Shown piece after piece: positions 1 to 8,599 of a stretch of 36,614 bases of DNA; the stretch's first letter is position 1, and the number at the start of each line of letters is the position of its first letter. The notes under the pieces are model-generated. The model ran no database searches and was not told the origin of the DNA. It saw only the letters and a list, made by a program, of their open reading frames with translations. This DNA is from Sphingopyxis sp. (GTDB lineage Bacteria > Pseudomonadota > Alphaproteobacteria > Sphingomonadales > Sphingomonadaceae). Where the stretch lies: contig JAEMRT010000012.1 of NCBI GenBank assembly GCA_016463225.1, forward strand, positions 1-36,614, in the 5' to 3' direction. The position numbers and the translations under genes are program-made.

Positions 1-135
1 TTGCTAAAGGCGACAGCACATGATCCCAACTCATGTCTCACAGCGCGGTCATGTCCTGCGTCGCAAATAGGCGGCTTTTTCCCCATCGATGATCTGCCCG
101 GCACCTATTATGGGCACCGATCGAAGGTCGGTCAC

Positions 136-168
136 GATTATAATCGGATTATAAAATTCTTATAATCG
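136..168. promoter_or_regulatory. AT-rich repeat array and putative promoter of the lasso operon
   Basis: This AT-rich stretch lies about 65 bp before the lasso precursor gene. It contains the perfect palindrome GATTATAATC (136-145), then GATTATAA (147-154) and TTATAATC (160-167) as 8-bp inverted arms around a 5-nt spacer. Read another way, TTATAATCG occurs at 138-146 and 160-168, a 22-bp direct repeat (about two helical turns). Each repeat contains the hexamer TATAAT (139-144 and 161-166), identical to the sigma-70 -10 consensus; no convincing -35 is visible. I infer a promoter overlapped by a dimeric regulator's operator; the regulator is unknown. Confidence 0.6.
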
Positions 169-232
169 ATCGCTGGGCACATCCTTGTCGGTGCCGCGAA
201 ATGGATCGCGGTTTCTCCAAGAGGAGCGTGTG

Positions 233-367
233 ATGGAAAAGACGATCGAACATGAAGACGTGCTGATCAACCTCGGCGCAGCGACGGTGGAAACCAAGGG
301 ACCGGGCGCCGGTGGCTTCGACGGCGAAGGGCTGCAGAACATCCTCGGCGGTCTCAGCGACGACTGA
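233..367 (+). CDS. Lasso peptide precursor (A gene)
   Basis: Encodes 44 residues. The ATG at 233 has the purine-rich sequence AAGAGGAG 5 nt upstream; a longer frame opening at 185 would put 16 unrelated residues in front. I divide it into a 22-residue leader ending VETK and a 22-residue core starting GPGAGGFD. Thr at -2 of the leader is the hallmark recognised by lasso maturation enzymes, and the junction TK|G matches microcin J25. Gly1 and Asp8 would form an 8-residue isopeptide ring, leaving a 14-residue tail ending GGLSDD. Ring size, the GPG start and the SDD end resemble sphingonodin/syanodin-type peptides of sphingomonads (from memory). Glu10 would be too far along for the usual 7-9 residue ring. 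It is followed at once by the B and C genes. Confidence 0.9.
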   Translation: MEKTIEHEDVLINLGAATVETKGPGAGGFDGEGLQNILGGLSDD

Positions 368-422
368 TGGGAATGGCGCACGCTGTAATGGCGTGCGCCA
401 TTTTCTGCGAAAGGGCCGGGCG

Positions 423-1058
423 ATGGGAACTCGACTGCGACAGGGGCTTAGCTATTGCCTTGTGGACGACCGGCCGGTGTTTCTCGATATCCTGGCCGAC
501 CGCTATTTCGCCTTGTCGGCTGCATCTTCGATGCGGTTCATGGGTCTGGTGGACGAGCCTGACCGAGCATCCTTCGATCCAGAACCGGAGATTGCGGGGC
601 TATTCGAACTGTACGATGGCCCGAACGATGTCGCACCTACGACGATTTGTGTTCCCCAACTGGATGTGATGCCCCGACGGGCGGGCTTTAGCATCACGAG
701 CCTATCAATCTTGTCCGCCCATGCCTCAGCATGGCTGATGCTCCGAACGCTGCCGCTGCACAAAATGCTACGGCATGTATCCCGGACTTCCGCTCATCGT
801 TACAAAGATGGAGATATAGCCCAATGCGCGGCGGCATTCCGCGCCAGCGACGCTATTGTTGCGCGGACCGATCGCTGCCTGCTCAAGGCCATCGCTATGT
901 CGCTCTACCTGCGACGCTCGGGTTTCAGGGCGCAGATGGTGTTCGGGGTGACCCTTGATCCTTTCAGGGCCCATTGCTGGCTCCAAAGCGATACGCTCCT
1001 GCTGAATGAATCCTATGACATCGCGCGCAACTTTACGCCGATCCTGGTCGTGCGGTGA
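423..1058 (+). CDS. Lasso peptide leader peptidase (B protein, RRE plus transglutaminase-like protease)
   Basis: 211 residues. The frame is open from 312, but the ATG at 423 avoids overlap with the precursor gene and gives the family's usual length. The N-terminal part (about 1-85, with SYCLVDDRPVFLDILADRYF) looks like the PqqD-type RRE leader-binding domain that proteobacteria fuse to the protease. The C-terminal part is a transglutaminase-like cysteine protease: Cys152 (DRCLLKA), His184 (FRAHCWL) and Glu196 or Asp190 as the third member. In McjB the acidic residue lies 12 after His, which is Glu196 here. It removes the leader so that Gly1 becomes free for ring closure. The end overlaps the cyclase gene by 4 bp (GTGA), implying translational coupling. 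Confidence 0.92.
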   Translation: MGTRLRQGLSYCLVDDRPVFLDILADRYFALSAASSMRFMGLVDEPDRASFDPEPEIAGLFELYDGPNDVAPTTICVPQLDVMPRRAGFSITSLSILSAHASAWLMLRTLPLHKMLRHVSRTSAHRYKDGDIAQCAAAFRASDAIVARTDRCLLKAIAMSLYLRRSGFRAQMVFGVTLDPFRAHCWLQSDTLLLNESYDIARNFTPILVVR

Positions 1059-2806
1059 CTGCGCGCTTTCTGTTGCGCTTAGCGCCTGGCATCTTTGGCG
1101 ACGATCGGACAGGCCGATTGCTCCTGCGCGATGGCCATGGATTTGAGACAAGATATGGGGATGGTTTCCAACTCGCCTGCGAACCCGGAGACATAGCCCT
1201 TTCCCTCGGCGATTACGGCTTAGTCATCGGAAAGCTCTTCTCACGGATAGACAATCGCGCCGTTTCCGATCTGGGGCCGGATATTCGTGCCGAGGTCGTC
1301 CGAACGCGAGGCCAGTGGCTGCTTGAAAATTGCTGGGGGGGCTATGTTGCCTTGTTGCGGGACCCCGGATCTACCGATTTCTTCCTGCTGCGCGATCCGT
1401 CCGGCCTACTCGCCTGCTATCATGCGGCCGAAGCGTGCGGCACCGTCTATTTTACCAACGAGCCGGAATTGCTGAGCCTGACCAGCTTTGGCCGAGGCCG
1501 CGTTGACTGGACACGACTTTCAACCCATTTGCGCTCGTCGGATTTTCGAGGATCGGAAACCTGCCTATTGGGAATAAGCGAGTTGCTGCCGGGTTGCCGT
1601 CTGCGCGCCGCTGCACCCAAGGATCAGGAACCGGCTTGGACGCCATGGGATCATATCAAGCCTGACTGGCGGTTCAAACGAGAGTCGCCATCGGAACTGC
1701 TGCGGCGAACAATCGACAACTGCGTTGGCGCCTGGGCTCGCACCTACGACCATATTGTGATGGGCATATCGGGCGGTCTTGATTCGTCGATCGTCCTATC
1801 CTCTCTCAAGACCGCAGGCGCCTCGCCGCTGCTCTACACCTTGGCGACACGGGCGCCAGAAGGCGACGAACGCGACTTCGCGCAAAACGTGGCCGACCAT
1901 TTCGAATATGCACTTTCGGCAAGCCATTATGCCATGGCGGAAATCAATCCTGGCAAGTCGCATGTCGCCCATCTCGCCAGACCCGTTGGCAATTATTTCG
2001 TGCAGGCGGTCGAATCCACGGTCCGCAAGCACATGGACTTGATCGAAGGCGATGGAGCGGCCGCGATTTTCAGTGGCGGCGGTGGGGACAATGTCTTCTG
2101 CTTTGCAGCCTCAGCCACGCCAGCCGCGGACCGGCTGCTTGCGGAAGGCCTTGGGCCGGGCTTCCTATCGACGCTACGCGACATTCACAGCGTCACGGGC
2201 GCCAGCGTGCCCCAAATATTGACCAAGGCGATCAGTCGGGCATGTCGGCGCGACCATGGCCATCGCTGGAAGGAGAATAGCCATCTGATCGCGGCGGAAC
2301 GCAGCGCTAGCGAGACGTTGGCTTTCGCGCATCCTTGGCTCGATTGTCCCCGCGCGGTGCCTCCCGGCAAAGCCCTGCATATCGCGTTGCTGCTGCGCTT
2401 CCACAATCACATCGAACGGCATCGCCGCCCTGACCTGCCAGCGACAATCATGCCGTTACTGTCTCAGCCAATCATCGAGCTGTGTCTCTCGATACCGAGT
2501 TGGTCATGGTTCGAAGGCGGTATCAATCGTTCGGTAGCGCGCGCCGCTTTTGCTGACAGGCTCCCGACCGCGACTGTCAGGCGCACCGTCAAAGGTCGAC
2601 CGGACAGTTTCGCGCTGGAAATCTACGACGCGCACCGGGACGCGCTGCGTGAAATGCTGGGTGAAGGCCTTTTGCGGCAACAGGGGATCATCGACTGGCA
2701 TGGTGTGGAGACGGTCCTGATCAACACTGCGCCTTCCCATGTCGAGCGATTGAGGCTGCTCGAATTTGGCAACGCCGAAGCCTGGGCCCGCCATTGGACC
2801 CAATGA
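1055..2806 (+). CDS. Lasso cyclase (C protein, asparagine-synthetase-like)
   Basis: 583 residues from a GTG start inside the stop codon of the protease gene. It belongs to the asparagine synthetase B-like family (McjC). The N-terminal glutaminase-like half lacks the Cys2 nucleophile of true AsnB, so it should not release ammonia from glutamine. The synthetase half has the PP-loop ATP-binding motif SGGLDSS at 239-245. The expected reaction is adenylation of the Asp8 side chain of the core and attack by the Gly1 amine to form the macrolactam around the tail. The reading frame is intact. It ends 6 bp before the stop codon of the converging isopeptidase gene with no terminator between them, so the two transcripts probably run into each other. 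Confidence 0.93.
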   Translation: MTARFLLRLAPGIFGDDRTGRLLLRDGHGFETRYGDGFQLACEPGDIALSLGDYGLVIGKLFSRIDNRAVSDLGPDIRAEVVRTRGQWLLENCWGGYVALLRDPGSTDFFLLRDPSGLLACYHAAEACGTVYFTNEPELLSLTSFGRGRVDWTRLSTHLRSSDFRGSETCLLGISELLPGCRLRAAAPKDQEPAWTPWDHIKPDWRFKRESPSELLRRTIDNCVGAWARTYDHIVMGISGGLDSSIVLSSLKTAGASPLLYTLATRAPEGDERDFAQNVADHFEYALSASHYAMAEINPGKSHVAHLARPVGNYFVQAVESTVRKHMDLIEGDGAAAIFSGGGGDNVFCFAASATPAADRLLAEGLGPGFLSTLRDIHSVTGASVPQILTKAISRACRRDHGHRWKENSHLIAAERSASETLAFAHPWLDCPRAVPPGKALHIALLLRFHNHIERHRRPDLPATIMPLLSQPIIELCLSIPSWSWFEGGINRSVARAAFADRLPTATVRRTVKGRPDSFALEIYDAHRDALREMLGEGLLRQQGIIDWHGVETVLINTAPSHVERLRLLEFGNAEAWARHWTQ

Positions 2807-2812
2807 ACGGCG

Positions 2813-4912
2813 TTACTGCGCAAGCGCCGACTTAAGCGCCATCCATCTTGCCATCTCGTCGGGCTTTGCGGGTACAGCGTCGTTGGCGTCAAGCAGCCAG
2901 AAGCGGAACCAATCGACATTGCGGTCGTAGATGGCGAGCCGATGGGCAGGCTGCCATTTGATATGCCGCTCGTCGGGGAAGACGAACATTTCAACGGGAC
3001 GCCCCAACGCCCGCAAGGCAGATGCCATTTCCAGGCTTTTCATATATTCGCTGTCAGAAAGCTGCAGCAGAAACGGCACTTTGATCCGGGCCGCATTCCG
3101 GGCGATCGAATAATCCGCCCAAGCATCCTTTGCCCCGCCCCAGGAAGGATAGCCGAATGATGAAAGCCAATCCTGAAGGACTGGTCCGCCTAGAAGCTCA
3201 TAGGTATTGGGGTCTTCGCAGCAGGTCGCCAGTGACACCGCCTGAAATGCATGCCGGCTGTTGAGCAAGGCATATTGCGCGGTGGATGCGCCGTCGCTCA
3301 GGCCCCAAATGCCAAGATGCGCTGGATCAATCGTCCCAGTGGCGATCGCGTCGTCCAGCAAGGCATCAAGGGAGGACAGGATGCTTCGCCGATCGATACG
3401 ATCATGCAGTATCGCGCGGAGATACGCCTCCCAGTTGCCCGCCGGATCCTCGAAATAGTCCTTTGGGCGGTTTAAGCTCAGAACCGCAAGCCCCTGTGCT
3501 GCCAGCGCGAAAATCGGTGCTTCATCGCCCGTTCCGCCTCTCAGAAAGCCACGGGATTGATATTGGACCACCACGAGCGGATGGCGCTGTCCCGCTTGAT
3601 GGCTTGGCGGCAGGACGAGATCGGCGAAGCTTTCGATGCCATATTGGTTTTTCGCATGGAGACGCTGCACCGGCCCAAGGGTGATCGCTCGAAATTCGGG
3701 GTTGAGATCGAAAAGAACCGTGCGATGTCCATCGACCGTGGATATCTGGACGATCTGCATCGGCTGGCTGCTGCTGTCCTGCGTGCAAATGACGTCGACG
3801 CCGGCGCGTGTGCAGCCCGAAAGGATGCCAGCGACCTTGTATCGCAAGCGTGGTTTTTCGCCGGGCACCCAGATGTGGAGCGACATGTCTTCTGCAGACC
3901 AACCGGCTCGACGGACATACCACAGTGATTTGCCATCGGGCATCCAGCCGAATGTCAGCAGGCCGAGGCAGGATGGGTCGTCGCAGATTTTCACCTCGCC
4001 GCCTGGATCCATGACCTTCAATATACGCGGCGATCCGTAGCGCTCTGTGCTGGCGGCAGACCAGGCGGCCGATCCATGAGAGACGAGCTTCGGTCCCGCT
4101 GGGAGACGGGGATCGATCGGCCCGCCCGATATAGTCAGGTGCTCCTCGGGCGTAGCTGGACGCTGGGCACCCGATACCGGGTCGATAGCGCTCCATTGGG
4201 TGGGGATCGGCTCCCGCACGAACGGACGTGCGCGCACCGCTGGTGAAAAGCGATGGTCGAAGTGGAAGCCGGATTGCCCTTCCACCGCGATTCCTACCTC
4301 TGCTGCGGCGAGCGAAGGGCGGGTGGCGATCAACAGGTCGCTGCAGTTGATCGACCACCGAAAATCGACAATCTCGGTGGTGGGCGGGCTGAGTGGCCGA
4401 GCGCCTCCGCCGTCGGCGCGGGCCAGCCACAACCGTGCGGGTCCGTCATCGCTCCGCAGATAGGCTATGGCGGACCCGTCCGGGGACCAGCGGGGCACGA
4501 TGACTTTCGCTGTGCCCAGAGGGAAGGCCGCAAGCCCCCGGATGCTCATCGTGCCCTTGAGGAACTGACCACCCCGGTCGATCACCACTGGCTCGCCTCT
4601 CGCGCGCACGTCCATCACAACCATGCCAAGGCAATAGCTGTTGGCCACGGGATCGGCCTGACGGATCTGGAAGGCGACATGTGTGCCGTCGGGCGACACG
4701 TCGAACGGGCTATCGTCCCATAATCCGTCTTCGCTACGGCCCACGTCCCGCAGCCGCGCTAGGTCAATCGTCGCAATCGGGCGTCGAACCGGCGAGCCTT
4801 CCAAATGTGCCGCGGCAGGGAACAGCGTCGAACAGTTTGGCTGCTGGACAGGCACCGATGGAGATGTCGAGGCCAGCAATGCGGCGACAAGACTGGCGAC
4901 TCCCATCACCAT
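2813..4912 (-). CDS. Lasso peptide isopeptidase (prolyl-oligopeptidase family)
   Basis: 699 residues from ATG 4912; an alternative ATG at 4906 forms a TGATG junction with the receptor stop codon. The N-terminus (MVMGVASLVAALLAS) is hydrophobic and may be a signal peptide. Next come beta-propeller-like repeats (DVSPDGTHVAF near 71, RWSPDGSAIAY near 141, FGWMPDGKSLWY near 321) and an alpha/beta-hydrolase domain. The likely triad is Ser539 (GLSDG), Glu622 and His650 (DERHIKW). These sit a constant 12 positions after the Ser527/Glu610/His638 I recall for the astexin isopeptidase AtxE2. AtxE-type enzymes cut only the ring isopeptide bond of their own lasso peptide and linearise it. As the last gene of the sigma-FecR-TonB operon, it suggests uptake followed by opening. 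Confidence 0.9.
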   Translation of the reverse strand: MVMGVASLVAALLASTSPSVPVQQPNCSTLFPAAAHLEGSPVRRPIATIDLARLRDVGRSEDGLWDDSPFDVSPDGTHVAFQIRQADPVANSYCLGMVVMDVRARGEPVVIDRGGQFLKGTMSIRGLAAFPLGTAKVIVPRWSPDGSAIAYLRSDDGPARLWLARADGGGARPLSPPTTEIVDFRWSINCSDLLIATRPSLAAAEVGIAVEGQSGFHFDHRFSPAVRARPFVREPIPTQWSAIDPVSGAQRPATPEEHLTISGGPIDPRLPAGPKLVSHGSAAWSAASTERYGSPRILKVMDPGGEVKICDDPSCLGLLTFGWMPDGKSLWYVRRAGWSAEDMSLHIWVPGEKPRLRYKVAGILSGCTRAGVDVICTQDSSSQPMQIVQISTVDGHRTVLFDLNPEFRAITLGPVQRLHAKNQYGIESFADLVLPPSHQAGQRHPLVVVQYQSRGFLRGGTGDEAPIFALAAQGLAVLSLNRPKDYFEDPAGNWEAYLRAILHDRIDRRSILSSLDALLDDAIATGTIDPAHLGIWGLSDGASTAQYALLNSRHAFQAVSLATCCEDPNTYELLGGPVLQDWLSSFGYPSWGGAKDAWADYSIARNAARIKVPFLLQLSDSEYMKSLEMASALRALGRPVEMFVFPDERHIKWQPAHRLAIYDRNVDWFRFWLLDANDAVPAKPDEMARWMALKSALAQ

Positions 4913-7500
4913 TTTTTGCGCACCCCAAAGCTCATAACCCGACCAAGGGGCGAATAATTGGTAGAGTCGTACGGCACGTCATAGCTGATCGTGGTGCGTA
5001 TCCGGTTTGGCGCATCGTTGAGCAGATTCGCGATCCCGAAGCTGAACTCGATCGCGCCGAACACCGAGTCCGACGGCGTGGTGTAGCGGGCGTTGAGATC
5101 AAGGCTGGTCTGGCCATCGACTCGCGACTGCGGACTTCGGCGCGTATCCTTGACGCTGCCGACATGATTGAGCCAGATCGCCAATGTGAGATCCTCCCGG
5201 GCATAGGTCATGCCGCCACGGCCTCGGAATCTGGGAGGGTTGAAGATGTTGCCGGACAGCGGCACCACGCCCTGGCCTGCGAAGACGATGCGGTCGCTGT
5301 CGAGGAATGTGGCATCCAGTTGAGCGCTGAACAGACCGCCGTCGCCCAATTTGCTCGAATAGCTTGCCGTCAGGTCGATGCCATGCGCCCGCTGCAAGGC
5401 GACATTGGCATAGCGATTGTCGATGACCGCCACGACGTTCGCCGGATTATAGGCCATTCCCGACAGATTTTGCAGTCCGACCGAGGAATAGGCTATCGCC
5501 GCCTGTTGCTGCGCAAGGGTAGGATTGCGCGTGATGAGATCGGCGTAGATAGGGTTGTTCAATACTCCGCCCGCCGACGCGATCGGCTGAACGATCCGGT
5601 CGCGGTAGCGCACATCGAAATAGCCTATGTCGAACCGAAAGCCAGGCATGGCTCGGGGATGCAGGGATGCCGACACCGACCAGGTTTGCGCGCGCTCCGG
5701 CGTCAGGTCTTCCTCGCCCCCGCGCAAAAACAGAACGGTCGATCCGGCAGGCAATCCGGAGCCATAGCCAGCGGCGTTATAGAGCCAGGTAAATCCCGTC
5801 AGATATTGCTGATAGAGGGTCGGCGCTTTGAAGGATTTGCCCCAACTGGCCTTGAAATCGATGTCGGGTAACGGCGCATAGATTAGGCCGAGCTTAGGTG
5901 TCGCCACCCGCGCCATCCCTGGATAATCTTCATAGCGGACGGCCCCGGTGAGGGTGAGCCGGTCGATGAATGAGATGCCTTGCGCAGCCGAGACCAGAGG
6001 CACCTGGATTTCGGCGAAACCATAATGGCTGTCGCGGGATACGTCGAACGCCTGCACGGTTGCCGCCCCCCCAACGAAGCTGGTCGTTCGGGCATAATCC
6101 ATGCTGTTGCTACGATAGCCACCACCGAGCGCGAGACGGACGTCTCCGGCGGGAAGTGACAGAAGGCGACCTTCGATATTGGCCTCCAGACCAAAGGTGC
6201 TGTTGCAATAGCATCCATCTATCGTCGCAGCGGCGATCCCACCCGAATATTGCGGGCTGTTCCAGTGCGTGCTGTCCTCGCCATAGACAAGCTGCAGCGT
6301 CGCCGACCAATCGCTGGAAAGGGCGACCCGAAGCTCCGGCGATAGGGTGAACGCTTCGACCTCGGAACGGGTCGAGGATCCGAGCGCCCGATAGTTGCCG
6401 GTGGTCGAAAAGGCATAGAAACTCTCTGTCGAGCGGCGGCTATATAGGCCGTCCATACGAAGCTCGACGCCCGGCAGGATGTCCTGATGGAGACTTGCGG
6501 TCACGGCATGCTGCCGCTGGAATGGCCAGAGCGTGGTGCTGTCGTCGAGGGCAGAGGTGTAGGAGCGCTGCCGTGCCGTCACCGGGCTGTTACGCGAGAA
6601 ATCATAGGCCAGAAGGACGCCGCCACTGCCCCAACGCGTCCCGCCGACCGCCGAATATTGCTGCCGGACATAGCCGCCATCGGTCGCTGCGCTGAGGCGC
6701 GCGGATACCGATAGGCCATCATAGTCGCGCTTGAGGATGATGTTCGCCACGCCGCCCACCGCGTCCGATCCGTAGACGGCCGATGCGCCGTCGACGACCA
6801 CCTCGATCCGATCGACGGCATCGAGTGGGATGCTCGACACATCGACCGCCTGATAAGCCGACCCGTAGGAGAGCCGTCGGCCGTTCAGAAGGGTGAGGGT
6901 CGCGTCCTGTCCCAGTCCGCGCAGGTTGAGCGCGGAGCCGCCGCCCAGGTTGGAATTCTGTTCGCCCGCGGTTCCCAGCGCGATACCGGGGTTTGTACCC
7001 CCGCTAAAATTCTGCGGCAATGAGCGGATAGCATCACCCAGGTTGGATTGGCCGGCATCACGGATTTGCTGCTGGTCGAGGACGATCTGCTTCGACGCGG
7101 AAACCGGGCTCCGCAGGCGGGACCCGGTCACATAGATATCGGACGGCGCCGGACCGCCATTCAATGCGTCCGACGCCGCCTCTCGCCCCCGGACGGTGAT
7201 CGTGCCGTCCACGAAGCGGGCAGTTAGCGAGGTTTGGGCAAGAAGCCGCGCAACTGCGGCTTGCGGACTATACTCGCCTTGCAAGGCGGGGGCGGAAAGT
7301 CCTGCTACGTCGCCGGGTGAGAAGAATATCTCCCACCCGGACGCCGCCGCGACCTGACGAAGGGCATCCGCCATGGATTGCGTTGGCTGGCTCAAACTGA
7401 TGGGCGCGCTGGTCTGGGCGCTCGCGTGATGCAGCATTGCCAGGCCGCAGGTCGCGACCGTTGCGAAAAGCCTTGAATACAGAAATCCGGAAATACGCAT
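4906..7500 (-). CDS. TonB-dependent outer-membrane receptor with STN signalling domain
   Basis: 864 residues from ATG 7500, preceded by a strong AAGGGGG site; the frame is open to 7554 but the upstream part would bury the signal peptide (MRISGFLYSRLFATVATCG... ending at HASAQ). After it comes an STN domain (about 35-105: SMADALRQVAAASGWEIFFS), which touches a FecR partner in the periplasm. A TonB-box-like DIYVTGSR precedes the plug (GDAIRSLPQNFSGGTN, LTLLNGRRL, DRIEVVVDGASAVYGSDAVGGV), followed by a beta-barrel ending in KKW, the usual aromatic C-terminus of outer-membrane proteins. By position its cargo should be the lasso peptide made next door or a related one; this is inference. It overlaps the isopeptidase gene by 7 bp or 1 bp depending on that gene's start. 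Confidence 0.92.
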   Translation of the reverse strand: MRISGFLYSRLFATVATCGLAMLHHASAQTSAPISLSQPTQSMADALRQVAAASGWEIFFSPGDVAGLSAPALQGEYSPQAAVARLLAQTSLTARFVDGTITVRGREAASDALNGGPAPSDIYVTGSRLRSPVSASKQIVLDQQQIRDAGQSNLGDAIRSLPQNFSGGTNPGIALGTAGEQNSNLGGGSALNLRGLGQDATLTLLNGRRLSYGSAYQAVDVSSIPLDAVDRIEVVVDGASAVYGSDAVGGVANIILKRDYDGLSVSARLSAATDGGYVRQQYSAVGGTRWGSGGVLLAYDFSRNSPVTARQRSYTSALDDSTTLWPFQRQHAVTASLHQDILPGVELRMDGLYSRRSTESFYAFSTTGNYRALGSSTRSEVEAFTLSPELRVALSSDWSATLQLVYGEDSTHWNSPQYSGGIAAATIDGCYCNSTFGLEANIEGRLLSLPAGDVRLALGGGYRSNSMDYARTTSFVGGAATVQAFDVSRDSHYGFAEIQVPLVSAAQGISFIDRLTLTGAVRYEDYPGMARVATPKLGLIYAPLPDIDFKASWGKSFKAPTLYQQYLTGFTWLYNAAGYGSGLPAGSTVLFLRGGEEDLTPERAQTWSVSASLHPRAMPGFRFDIGYFDVRYRDRIVQPIASAGGVLNNPIYADLITRNPTLAQQQAAIAYSSVGLQNLSGMAYNPANVVAVIDNRYANVALQRAHGIDLTASYSSKLGDGGLFSAQLDATFLDSDRIVFAGQGVVPLSGNIFNPPRFRGRGGMTYAREDLTLAIWLNHVGSVKDTRRSPQSRVDGQTSLDLNARYTTPSDSVFGAIEFSFGIANLLNDAPNRIRTTISYDVPYDSTNYSPLGRVMSFGVRKKW

Positions 7501-7588
7501 GCACTGCCCCCTTGATGGCGGCTCCTGCGGGAGCTCGTTCAAGGTTCGATGCAAAAATCTCGACCCACCTTAGGGGCCGACGAAAAAA

Positions 7589-8599
7589 CTACCGATGCAG
7601 TATGAGCGCACCCGCCTCGTTCCGCGCGACGGACAGGTCGAGAATTCTGGCCAGATTGACGGCGAGGCGTTCGGGCGTGTCGAGACGGAAACGGCCTGAC
7701 ACGGGCATAGACCTCAGATCATCCCCCTGAACGATGATAGGCCGACTGCCATATAGATTTGCCGCCGCGACGATCTGTGAGAGCGGTGCCCCGTCGAACT
7801 CCTGCATCCCTCCAATCCATCTGGCCTGAATCCTGTCGAGGGCTGTAATGGGTGAAGCCGCTGCTTTTGGACCGAAGCCAATCATATTGCCGGCCATAAG
7901 CTTGCGCGGCATGGTCGAGGCGGCGGCGATCGGCTGGACGTCTACGCTGCCCTCGATCAACGCCACTTGGACCATGCCGTCACGATTTAGGGATATATCG
8001 AACAGGGTTCCGGTCGCGGTCACGGTGCCGCCGCCGGCGTGGACGATGAACGATCTGCCATCGTGAGCCACTGAAAAGCGCGCGCGGCCACCGTCGAGCC
8101 AGATATCCCTTGCCTTGGAGGTGAAGGCAAATCGAACCTGGCTTTTTGCGTCCAGCGTCACAGTCGAACCATCCGACAGGCGTCGAGCAACAGCCCTGTC
8201 GTGCGGATTATCCAACATCCTTGGTCCGCCGAGACTCTTTGAAGAAGCAATCGGTCCTCGGTCCGTGATCGCCCGGTCATTGGACGACAACATTATCCAA
8301 AGGGGCCACGCCAGCCCCATCATGACGATGCACGCGGCTATGAGCATCCAAGGATGGACAGGTAGAGTCCGGCGTCGAGGTGCCGCTTTCCATCGGTCCG
8401 ATCGCGATAATAGTTTGGCATCATGAAACCGAGCGGATGCCTTGTTGAACGCGGCCAGATTAATAGGGTCCGCTCCTAGCCAGGTATCGAGCTCTGAACG
8501 ATATCGTTCGGCATCCGGCCTCTGCATCCGCGCCAGCCATATTGCCGCCTGGGCCTGCGTATCTATCTGGGGGCTAGAGTCAGCGGGCATTTTCACCAT
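7589..8599 (-). CDS. FecR-like anti-sigma / sigma regulator
   Basis: 336 residues if started at ATG 8599; other starts are GTG-type at 8620 and ATG at 8590, all overlapping the end of the sigma gene. The N-terminal cytoplasmic part (AAIWLARMQRPDAERYRSELDTWLGADP) is the DUF4880-type domain that binds the sigma factor. A single membrane segment (PWMLIAACIVMMGLAWPLWIM) follows. The periplasmic FecR domain carries LSDGSTVTLDAKSQVRF, GRARFSVAHDGRSFIV and GTLFDISL. The C-terminal 80 residues resemble an STN fold (GAPLSQIVAAANLYGSRPIIV). It should relay ligand binding by the adjacent TonB receptor to the ECF sigma factor. There is an 88-bp gap before the receptor gene. Confidence 0.9.
   Translation of the reverse strand: MVKMPADSSPQIDTQAQAAIWLARMQRPDAERYRSELDTWLGADPINLAAFNKASARFHDAKLLSRSDRWKAAPRRRTLPVHPWMLIAACIVMMGLAWPLWIMLSSNDRAITDRGPIASSKSLGGPRMLDNPHDRAVARRLSDGSTVTLDAKSQVRFAFTSKARDIWLDGGRARFSVAHDGRSFIVHAGGGTVTATGTLFDISLNRDGMVQVALIEGSVDVQPIAAASTMPRKLMAGNMIGFGPKAAASPITALDRIQARWIGGMQEFDGAPLSQIVAAANLYGSRPIIVQGDDLRSMPVSGRFRLDTPERLAVNLARILDLSVARNEAGALILHR

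Noticed and set aside
4681..5871. 396-codon plus-strand frame
   Set aside because: Antisense to the isopeptidase and TonB receptor genes, both well supported by motifs.
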